The notes under the pieces: model-generated
Database searches by the model: none
The model's input: the letters and a program-made list of their open reading frames with translations, nothing else
What the model was told of the DNA's origin: nothing
Assembly (NCBI RefSeq): GCF_014200755.1
Contig: NZ_JACHCM010000004.1
Location: 434,001 to 498,000 of the forward strand
Length of the DNA: 64,000 nucleotides
Origin: Rhodanobacter sp. ANJX3
GTDB taxonomy: Bacteria; Pseudomonadota; Gammaproteobacteria; Xanthomonadales; Rhodanobacteraceae
Reading direction: 5' to 3'
Program-made: the position numbers and the translations under genes
Shown here: positions 48,801-55,112 of the stretch, piece by piece
Numbering within the stretch: position 1 is the stretch's first letter
Layout: each line of letters opens with the position of its first letter

Positions 48801-48874
48801 TTTCGTACAACCCGACCGGCGAAATCACCGGCTACACGCGCACGCTGAAAGTATCCGTAGGCATCAACTTCTAG
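45839..48874 (+). CDS. TonB-dependent outer-membrane receptor, Oar-like
   Basis: 1011 residues from MKTSTRFKKKLLASLITASV, with a signal peptide ending near SVAA-SADA. An N-terminal carboxypeptidase-regulatory-like domain (about 30-115) contains DGSYALVGLPPGTYQVDAGPG. A TonB-box-like GVTVSA precedes the plug (about 130-260: RNFLEFADVVPGMVF, AINVYIDGVGQKNYVLSGG, YKAEYDQISSAAVTAETKSGTNEFHG), followed by a beta-barrel ending in LKVSVGINF with a terminal Phe. This is the Oar/CarboxypepD_reg receptor type common for sugar uptake in Xanthomonadales. GGGGAGGGG precedes the ATG. It would bring oligosaccharides into the periplasm. A terminator follows it. Confidence 0.94.
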   Translation: MKTSTRFKKKLLASLITASVTAIAAGVPSMSVAASADANLRGHAAPGAVITAKQISTGAVRRTKADTDGSYALVGLPPGTYQVDAGPGTERTVTLSVASTASLDLLAAAANAPSTANATNLNGVTVSATDLREVKTSEVGTTVSLHQINTTPQASRNFLEFADVVPGMVFTRSADGTTSLRAGAQATSAINVYIDGVGQKNYVLSGGVTGQNNSQGNPFPQLAVGEYKVITSNYKAEYDQISSAAVTAETKSGTNEFHGDVLGSFTNTAMRAETPAEQAADKKTSSHEKDYGFDLGGPIAKDLAHFFIAYEGKEFDSPTTVVPAGDASYISQLPTSVQSLLGPASLPFKENDWFGKIDFEPTDRDRFEISGKYRDESAISGIGGPIAATAALNTKNFDKRFDIRWDHSTDSWFNRLQATYENAFYTPTPVFTGDGSAYVEQQNQNQTILTTGNSPLSQQNKGQKGPALQDDLTFNDFEWHGDHVIKMGVKYKEAKLTAQDAGDTNALYSYAVSQNNGTESIPYQVQFGSPTPGLSPVARSSDKQFGTYIQDDWAVNDKLTLNLGIRWDYEKTPSYLNYVTPQNVIDAFNSQDPNAPPGQTYAQTLAKGGVNVNDYISTGHNRSAPKNEFQPRLGFSYDLNGDEAHVIFGGIGRSYDRDLYEALQVEQTKSVLSQPTLLFNTPDKPCVVGQNSCYAWDPKYYQIPNLQALVAGSTSGKEVDLITNNLKAPYSDQLSLGMRNKLGDWNTSAAVAYVHSHDGLVYTLGNRYPDGAFWQNGSQPWGNGIPGFGSLIIGNNGLVTKTTQVLLSAEKPYTHESGWGATIAYTYTHALQNNDNNSPDDQYAFDYETIGNYPYTGSGVSKHRLVATGTIDGPWGFVFGSKLTLSTPVPDLNLACYGAAATNQDANGINGAGCRSVSFAPAATGRFLIGGKFFGYRDIDFQATKNFTFYGGLGGYVRLDLINAFNWDNYTDYIETFGANGVLNKVRVSYNPTGEITGYTRTLKVSVGINF
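47672..47683. promoter_or_regulatory. Operator-like sequence inside the receptor gene
   Basis: GTAAACGATTAC within the receptor coding sequence is the exact reverse complement of the operator at 41453, and identity extends to 14 bases (ATGTAAACGATTAC). It encodes residues VNDY, so it may be chance, but an auxiliary LacI site inside a gene would fit DNA looping. Confidence 0.3.
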
Positions 48875-48923
48875 GCTTGCCCTGTAGGCTCCGTGCCGGC
48901 AACGGCACGCGGGCCTCGACCCG

Positions 48924-48950
48924 AGCCCGCGACGTGCGGGCTTTGTTTTT
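48924..48950 (+). terminator. Intrinsic terminator between the receptor and halogenase-like genes
   Basis: AGCCCGC and GCGGGCT around GACGT, followed by TTGTTTTTT. It lies 50 bases after the receptor stop and would reduce transcription of the downstream genes relative to the receptor. Confidence 0.8.
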
Positions 48951-48973
48951 TGCGACACGATGAGCGCTTTTCG

Positions 48974-50494
48974 ATGACAGCTGACCGCATCAAAAACATT
49001 CTTATCGTCGGTGGCGGCACGGCCGGCTGGATGGCTGCATCTGCGATGGCCAAGGTACTTGGCCCCGGTTATTCGATACGCCTGATCGAGTCGGAAGAGA
49101 TCGGCATCGTCGGCGTGGGTGAGGCGACAGTGCCGCATCTGAAGCTGTTCAACGACCTGCTCGGCATCGACGACATCGAGTTCGTCAAACAGACCCAGGG
49201 CACGTTCAAGCTCGGCATCCAGTTCAATGACTGGGGTCAGCTGGGCGACTCGTATATTCATGGCTTCGGCAGCATCGGCCACGACATCAGCCTGCTGCCT
49301 TTTCATCAGTTCTGGATCAAGGCCCGTCAGTTGGGTCTCGCGACCGACATCGGCGCGTATTCGATCAATACCGTAGCGGCGCCGCGCGGCAAGTTCATGC
49401 CGTCGGCGACGGACGTTCCCGCCGGTTCGCCGCTGGCGGATATCGCGTACGCCTATCACTTCGACGCCGGGCTGTACGCCAAATTTCTGCGCGGCTACGC
49501 CGAGCGCATCGGCGTGACGCGCACCGAGGGCAAGATCGCGCAGACGCGCCTCCGTGCGGACGACGGCTTTGTCGAATCCGTTGTTCTGGAAAGCGGCGAA
49601 ACCATCGAGGCCGATCTTTTCATCGACTGCTCGGGCTTTCGCGGGTTGCTGATCGAACAGGCGCTGCATACCGGCTATATCGATTTCACCCACTGGCTGC
49701 CGTGCGATCGGGCGCTCGCAGTACCCTGCGAAAAGGTCGGGCCGCCCACGCCGTATACGCGCTCGACCGCGCGCGCGGCCGGCTGGCAGTGGCGCATTCC
49801 GCTGCAGCACCGTACCGGCAACGGCTACGTTTACTCCAGCGCACACCTCAGCGACGACAAGGCGGCCGCCACGCTGCTGAAGCATCTCGACGGTCGCCCA
49901 CTGGCCGAACCGCGACCGCTGCGCTTTACCACCGGCATGCGCCGCAAGGGCTGGAACAAGAACGTGGTCGCACTCGGCCTGGCCAGTGGGTTCATGGAAC
50001 CGCTGGAATCGACCAGCATCTATCTGATCCAGTCCGGCATCACCCGTCTGCTGAGCCTGTTTCCGCAGCGCGATTGCAGCACGGTTCTGGCCGACCGCTA
50101 CAACGCACAAACAGCCTTCGAGTTCGAGCGCATCCGCGATTTTCTGATCCTGCACTACTGCGCGACCCAGCGCGACGACACGGCGTTCTGGAACGACTGC
50201 CGCACCCTGTCGATTCCTGAATCGCTGCGGGAAAACATGCGCTTGTTCGAGGATAGCGGGCGCTTCTATCGCAACGCCGAAGAGATGTTCGCCAGCGTGA
50301 GCTGGGTGCAGGTGATGATCGGCCAAGGGATCGTGCCACAGGGCTATCACCCGATGGTCGATCAGATGCCGCAGGACGACCTGCAGAAATTCATGGCCAG
50401 CGTGGGTCACGTGATCTCCAGCTGCGTCGATGCGATGCCGATGCATCAGGCGTTTATCGACCGGCATTGCGCCGCGCCAAAGGTGACTTTCTAA
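48974..50494 (+). CDS. Tryptophan-halogenase-family flavoprotein
   Basis: 506 residues from MTADRIKNILIVGGGTAGWM. The FAD motif GGGTAGWMAA, the IGIVGVGEATVPHLK stretch, the lysine in QGTFKLGIQF (Lys79 by count, the position of the catalytic lysine in PrnA), and the flavin-halogenase motif GWQWRIPLQHRTGNGYVYSS are all present, as is GFMEPLESTSIYLIQSGI. The catalytic parts look intact, so halogenation of an indole or other aromatic is possible. However, in Xanthomonadales and Caulobacterales such genes recur next to TonB receptors in sugar loci, and their real substrate there is not established. No tryptophan-related gene is nearby. Confidence 0.9.
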   Translation: MTADRIKNILIVGGGTAGWMAASAMAKVLGPGYSIRLIESEEIGIVGVGEATVPHLKLFNDLLGIDDIEFVKQTQGTFKLGIQFNDWGQLGDSYIHGFGSIGHDISLLPFHQFWIKARQLGLATDIGAYSINTVAAPRGKFMPSATDVPAGSPLADIAYAYHFDAGLYAKFLRGYAERIGVTRTEGKIAQTRLRADDGFVESVVLESGETIEADLFIDCSGFRGLLIEQALHTGYIDFTHWLPCDRALAVPCEKVGPPTPYTRSTARAAGWQWRIPLQHRTGNGYVYSSAHLSDDKAAATLLKHLDGRPLAEPRPLRFTTGMRRKGWNKNVVALGLASGFMEPLESTSIYLIQSGITRLLSLFPQRDCSTVLADRYNAQTAFEFERIRDFLILHYCATQRDDTAFWNDCRTLSIPESLRENMRLFEDSGRFYRNAEEMFASVSWVQVMIGQGIVPQGYHPMVDQMPQDDLQKFMASVGHVISSCVDAMPMHQAFIDRHCAAPKVTF

Positions 50495-50579
50495 CGGCAG
50501 CCGACATGTTCTCCGCGGTCGAGCGCGATTGCCTGGCCGCACATTCCCCTTCACCGCAACAACATCGAGCCTTTTGACG

Positions 50580-52046
50580 ATGGCAAAAAAACTGCTTCGC
50601 ACCCTCGCTACCAAACTTCTTGTCTCGCTTCTCGTCGTCGGCATCGGCGGTGTCTCTGCGCTATCTGCCAGAGACGTCCCCACTGGCTACGCTGCGTTGG
50701 CAAAGCCGCAGCAGGCGATGGTGGCGGATATCGAAAAACGCAGCTTCGACTGGTTCTGGCAGAGCGCCAACCCCGTCAACGGCCTGATACCGGACCACTA
50801 CCCGGCGGATTCGTTTGCCAGCATCGCGTCGGTCGGCTTTGGCCTGACCGCGTACGGCATCGGTGTGGAGCGCGGCTACATCACGCGCGACCAGGCGATC
50901 GATCGAACCCTGGCCACGCTGCACTTTTTCAAGGAAGCGCCGCAGAACGACAGCGAGGACGATGCCACCGGCTACCACGGCTTTTTCTATCACTTCCTCA
51001 ATATGCAGACCGGCAAACGCGAGGCGCGCTGGGTCGAAGTATCCACCGTGGATACCTCGCTGCTGCTCGGCGGCATCCTGTTCGCGCAGTCGTATTACGA
51101 CCGCGACACGCCGAAGGAAAAGGAAATCCGTCAGCTGGCCGACGCCATTTATCGCGGCGTCGACTGGACCTGGGCACAGCCTCGCGCGCCACTGATCAAT
51201 ATGGGCTGGACGCCCGGCGGCAAGTTCATACCGCACGACTGGGAAGGCTACAACGAAGGCATGCTGATCTACGTGTTGGCGCTGGGCTCGCCGACGCATG
51301 CCGTGGGCAGCGATGCGTGGGCGGCGTGGACGTCCACCTACGATCGTCAGTGGGGCAAGTTTCAGGGGCAGCAGCTGCTGAACTTCGCGCCGCTGTTCGG
51401 CCACCAGTACAGCCAGTCGTGGATCGATTTTCGCGGCATCCGCGATGCGTGGAACCGCCAGCACGATCTGGACTATTTCGAGAACAGCCGCCGCGCGGCC
51501 TACTCGCAGCAGGCGTATGCGATCGCCAACCCGGGCCATTGGAACGACTACGGCAAAAACATCTGGGGCCTGACCGCCAGCAACGGCCCCGGCGGTTTCG
51601 TGGTGAAGGATGCCGGCGGCGAGCGCACGTATTACGGCTACACCGCACGCGGTGCGGGGATGGATTACATCAGCGACGACGGCACCATCGCACCGACGGC
51701 TGCGGCCGGCTCGATCGCCTTTGCACCGGAAATCGTGGTGCCCGCACTGCAGGAAATGCAGCGCCGCTACGGCAAGCGCGTGTACAACCGATTCGGCTTC
51801 GTCGACGCGTTCAACCCTACCTTCCACACCAAAACCGAGACGCGCACCGGTCAGCTGCTGCCAGGCCAGGGCTGGTTTGACACCGAACAGCTGGGTATCG
51901 ACCAGGGTCCGATCGTGCTGATGAGCGAGAACTGGCGCAGCGGTTTTGTCTGGCGGGTGATGCGGAAGAACCCCTATATCCGCAAGGGGCTCGAGCGCGC
52001 CGGCTTCACCGGCGGCTGGCTGGATGCGGAGAAGGCAGCGCCGTGA
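50580..52046 (+). CDS. PF10091/GH144-like glucanase
   Basis: 488 residues from MAKKLLRTLATKLLVSLLVV, with a signal peptide ending near ALSA-RDV, so it acts in the periplasm or outside. Family sequences include SFDWFWQSANPVNGLIPDHYP, SIASVGFGLTAYGIGVERGYI, WVEVSTVDTSLLLGGILFA and FIPHDWEGYNEGMLIYVLALGSPTH, matching the PF10091 glycoamylase family. Characterised stand-alone members of this group (GH144) are endo-beta-1,2-glucanases, and the same domain is built into cyclic beta-1,2-glucan synthases such as the gene at 13536. I therefore suggest it cleaves a beta-1,2-glucan, by family only. Its stop overlaps the next start as GTGA. Confidence 0.85.
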   Translation: MAKKLLRTLATKLLVSLLVVGIGGVSALSARDVPTGYAALAKPQQAMVADIEKRSFDWFWQSANPVNGLIPDHYPADSFASIASVGFGLTAYGIGVERGYITRDQAIDRTLATLHFFKEAPQNDSEDDATGYHGFFYHFLNMQTGKREARWVEVSTVDTSLLLGGILFAQSYYDRDTPKEKEIRQLADAIYRGVDWTWAQPRAPLINMGWTPGGKFIPHDWEGYNEGMLIYVLALGSPTHAVGSDAWAAWTSTYDRQWGKFQGQQLLNFAPLFGHQYSQSWIDFRGIRDAWNRQHDLDYFENSRRAAYSQQAYAIANPGHWNDYGKNIWGLTASNGPGGFVVKDAGGERTYYGYTARGAGMDYISDDGTIAPTAAAGSIAFAPEIVVPALQEMQRRYGKRVYNRFGFVDAFNPTFHTKTETRTGQLLPGQGWFDTEQLGIDQGPIVLMSENWRSGFVWRVMRKNPYIRKGLERAGFTGGWLDAEKAAP

Positions 52047-53353
52047 ATCGCCTTCGCTCACTGCGCATCTTTCGCTATCGACGCCTGTGGTCGGTCGGCC
52101 TTCTGCTATGCCTTGGCGCGCTTGGCAGCTGCGCGAAAACCACGGTAGACGATAACGCGCTGGTGTTCTGGACGATCGGTCGGGAAGGCGAAGCCATCGC
52201 CAAACTGCTGCCGGATTTCGAACGCCTAAATCCGGATATCCACGTCAAGGTGCAGCAGCTGCCGCTGACCGCCGCCCACCAGAAACTGCTGACCGCCTTC
52301 GCCGGCAACTCGACGCCGGACCTGACCCAGCTCGGCAACACCTGGCTGCCGGAAATGGTGGCGCTGGATGCGCTGGAACCGCTGCAGTCGCGCGTCGATC
52401 GTTCGAGCATCGTGAAACGCGACGATTACTTCCCGAGCATCTGGTCGACCAATCTGATCGACGGCACGCTGTACGGGGTACCGTGGTATGTCGATACGCG
52501 CATTCTGTTCTATCGCACCGATCTGCTGAAGCAGGCCGGCTTCGACCGCTCGCCGCAGGACTGGGCGCAGTGGCGAAACGTTCTCGGCGCACTCAGCGAT
52601 CCTGCAAGGCACCGCTACGGCATTCTGCTACCGACGAATGAATACGAACCGCTGATGGCGCTGGCGCTGCAGTCACCCGACCCGCTGCTGCGCGACGGCG
52701 GACGCTACGGCAACTTCGAAAGCGCGGGCTTCAAGCGGGTGCTGACGTTTTATGTGGACACGTTCAAGCTGCATCAGGCACCGGCGATCACCAATGTCGA
52801 AGCCGGCAACCCGTGGTCCGAATTCGGCCGCGGCGTCTACGCGTTTTATCTTTCCGGCCCTTGGAATATCGGCGAGTTTCGCTCACGCCTTCCCGCTACC
52901 GAACAGGCCGACTGGTCGACGATGCCGCTGCCCGGTGAGAACGGCCCCGGCGCATCGGTGGCCGGCGGCTCCAGCCTGGTGATCTTTCGCACGTCCACGC
53001 ACAAGCAGGCGGCGTGGACGCTGATCGAATACCTGTCGCAGCCGGCGGTGCAGCAGCGCTTCTACGATCTGCTGGGCGACATGCCGCCGCGGCGGTCGTC
53101 GTGGGAAGGTGCCAGCCTGCGCGACGACCCGAAGGCGCACGCCTTCCGCGAACAGATGGAACGTATGAAACCGACACCGCCGGTGCCGGAATGGGAGCGC
53201 ATCGCCAGCGAGATGCAGCTCGTCGCGGCGCAGGCCATCGCCGGCGAACTCAGCATCGACCAGGCGACGGCAAAACTCGATCAGCGTACCGACGCGATTC
53301 TCGAGAAGCGTCGCTGGATGCTCGATCACTCGCTGCGGAGCGACGCACGATGA
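52043..53353 (+). CDS. Sugar ABC transporter substrate-binding lipoprotein
   Basis: 436 residues with a GTG start overlapping the previous stop. The N-terminus has a positively charged leader, a hydrophobic stretch and the lipobox LGSC, so it is membrane-anchored. VFWTIGREGEAIAKLLPDFERLNPDIHVKVQQLP, PDLTQLGNTWLPEMVALDALEPL, GTLYGVPWYVDTRILFYRTDLLKQAGF and FYLSGPWNIGEF are typical of family 1 (MalE-like) sugar-binding proteins. It delivers oligosaccharides to the two permeases that follow. Start choice is set by the 4-base coupling with the hydrolase gene. Confidence 0.93.
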   Translation: MNRLRSLRIFRYRRLWSVGLLLCLGALGSCAKTTVDDNALVFWTIGREGEAIAKLLPDFERLNPDIHVKVQQLPLTAAHQKLLTAFAGNSTPDLTQLGNTWLPEMVALDALEPLQSRVDRSSIVKRDDYFPSIWSTNLIDGTLYGVPWYVDTRILFYRTDLLKQAGFDRSPQDWAQWRNVLGALSDPARHRYGILLPTNEYEPLMALALQSPDPLLRDGGRYGNFESAGFKRVLTFYVDTFKLHQAPAITNVEAGNPWSEFGRGVYAFYLSGPWNIGEFRSRLPATEQADWSTMPLPGENGPGASVAGGSSLVIFRTSTHKQAAWTLIEYLSQPAVQQRFYDLLGDMPPRRSSWEGASLRDDPKAHAFREQMERMKPTPPVPEWERIASEMQLVAAQAIAGELSIDQATAKLDQRTDAILEKRRWMLDHSLRSDAR

Positions 53354-53363
53354 AAGGTTTCCG

Positions 53364-54248
53364 ATGAACAAGCAGCGCATGGCATGGCTATTCCTGGCAC
53401 CGGCACTGATCGTGCTGGGGCTGTTCTTTCTGCTGCCGGTAATTGCGGCGCTGGCGCTGAGCCTGACAGACTACGATATCTATGCGCTGGCGAATATCCA
53501 CAACCTGCGCTTCGTGGCGCTGAGCAATTACTGGCTGCTGCTGCAGCGGCCGCTGTTCTGGTCGGCGCTCGGGCACACGGTGTATTTCGTCGCCGTCGGC
53601 GTACCGCTGTCGATGGGAGCTTCACTGGGCGCCGCCATGCTGCTGAACTCGCCGCTGGCACGGATGAAGCCGTTCTTCCGCACCGCGCTGTTTGCGCCAG
53701 TGGTGACCACGGTGGTGGCGATGGCGGTGATCTGGCGCTACCTGTTCAACACCAAGTACGGCATAGCCAACTATGTGCTCGGACATTTGGGCGTCCATCC
53801 GATCGACTGGCTCGGCGATCCGCACTGGGCCATGCCGACGATCATTCTGTTCGCTGTGTGGAAGAACTTCGGCTACAACATGATCATCTTTCTGGCCGGC
53901 CTGCAGGCGATTCCGATCGATCTGTACGAGGCCGCCCGCATCGACGGCGCCTCGGCGTTGCGGCAGTTCCGCCACATCACCCTGCCGATGCTGGGGCCGA
54001 CGCTGTTGATGGTGAGCATTCTCACGGTGTCGGGCTATTTCCAGCTGTTCGCCGAACCCTATGTCATGACCGAGGGTGGGCCACTGCAGAGCACGACCAG
54101 CGTGCTGTACCTGATGTACGAGGAAGGTTTCAAGTGGTGGAATCTTGGCTCGGCCTCCGCCGTGGCCTTTCTGCTTTTCCTGATCATGTTTGCGGTGACG
54201 GCGATGATGCTGCGCCTGTCCCGGCGCAGCGAAGGAGCCGACGCATGA
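53364..54248 (+). CDS. Sugar ABC transporter permease, MalF type
   Basis: 294 residues with six hydrophobic helices. MAWLFLAPALIVLGLFFLLPVIAAL is the usual first helix and EAARIDGASALRQFRHITLPML the EAA loop that contacts the ATPase. The sequence GGPLQSTTSVLYLMYEEGFKW is typical of the MalF/UgpA group. It forms the membrane channel with the next gene; the stop overlaps that start as ATGA. Neither permease has an ATPase beside it, and the lone UgpC-type ATPase at 40271 is the best candidate partner. Confidence 0.94.
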   Translation: MNKQRMAWLFLAPALIVLGLFFLLPVIAALALSLTDYDIYALANIHNLRFVALSNYWLLLQRPLFWSALGHTVYFVAVGVPLSMGASLGAAMLLNSPLARMKPFFRTALFAPVVTTVVAMAVIWRYLFNTKYGIANYVLGHLGVHPIDWLGDPHWAMPTIILFAVWKNFGYNMIIFLAGLQAIPIDLYEAARIDGASALRQFRHITLPMLGPTLLMVSILTVSGYFQLFAEPYVMTEGGPLQSTTSVLYLMYEEGFKWWNLGSASAVAFLLFLIMFAVTAMMLRLSRRSEGADA

Positions 54249-55066
54249 GCCCGCGCATGGCCAAGGCAATGATCAACGGGCTGCTGATCGGCGGCGCCGT
54301 GATCGCGCTGTTTCCGCTTTTGTGGATGCTGTCCGTGTCTTTCATGCAGCCGGGCGAGGCCAGCTCGCTGCCGCCGCCGCTGCTGCCATCGCATGCAACA
54401 CTCAACAACTATCGCGAGCTGTTCGTGCATGCCGGCATGGGTACGTACCTGCTCAACAGCCTGCTGGTATCGGGTGCCATCACGCTGCTGTCGCTGTCGT
54501 TCAATCTGATGGCCGGCTATGCCTTCGCCAAGCTGCGCTTCGCCGGGCGCGAGCGCCTGTTCCAGGCGCTGATTGGCGCGTTGGTGATTCCCGCCCAGGT
54601 CGCGATGTTGCCGCTTTTTCTGTTGCTGAAATACATCGGACTGGTGAACAGCTATGCCGGCGTGATCGTGCCCGGGATGGCCACGGTGTTCGGCATCTTT
54701 CTGGTGCGCCAGTATGCGCGCGGCATTCCCGACGAGTTGATGGAAGCCGCGCGCATCGACGGCGCGGGCGAATGGCGGATCTTTCTGCAGATCGTGATGC
54801 CGCTGCTGAAGCCGATCATGGTGACGCTGGCGATCTTCAGTTTTCTCGCCGCTTGGAACGATTTCATGTGGCCGCTGATCGTGCTGACCGGGCAGGAACA
54901 TTACACCCTGCCGATCGGGCTGGCCTCGCTGGCGCGTGAGCACTCGCAGGACAGCGAACTGATGATGGCCGGTTCGGTCGTCACCGTGCTGCCCGTGCTG
55001 GTGCTGTTTCTGGCGATGCAGCGCTATTACCTGGAAGGTCTGCTGCTGGGCAGCGTCAAAGGCTGA
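54245..55066 (+). CDS. Sugar ABC transporter permease, MalG type
   Basis: 273 residues from MSPRMAKAMINGLLIGGAVI. Six helices; TYLLNSLLVSGAITLLSLSFNLMAGYAFAKLRFAG and the EAA loop EAARIDGAGEWRIFLQIVMPLLKPIM are classical MalG/UgpE sequences, followed by AWNDFMWPLIVLTGQEHYTLPIGL. The start overlaps the previous stop by four bases. The larger open frame that begins upstream at 53384 is only the shifted reading of the first permease gene joined to this one. Confidence 0.94.
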   Translation: MSPRMAKAMINGLLIGGAVIALFPLLWMLSVSFMQPGEASSLPPPLLPSHATLNNYRELFVHAGMGTYLLNSLLVSGAITLLSLSFNLMAGYAFAKLRFAGRERLFQALIGALVIPAQVAMLPLFLLLKYIGLVNSYAGVIVPGMATVFGIFLVRQYARGIPDELMEAARIDGAGEWRIFLQIVMPLLKPIMVTLAIFSFLAAWNDFMWPLIVLTGQEHYTLPIGLASLAREHSQDSELMMAGSVVTVLPVLVLFLAMQRYYLEGLLLGSVKG

Positions 55067-55112
55067 GGCAGGCAGAGGTTGAAACACACGGGATAGGGCA
55101 GGCAGGGTAGAA

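Noticed and set aside
48260-50683. 807-codon minus frame across the receptor and halogenase genes; similarly 46376-48109, 26097-27443, 27923-29962, 30059-31615 and 54059-55420
   Set aside because: They cross gene ends and terminators and carry no recognisable domain; each plus-strand gene is well supported.
53384-54244. Apparent 560-residue permease starting at 53384
   Set aside because: The N-terminal half is a shifted reading of the MalF-type gene. The real MalG-type start is the ATG at 54245.
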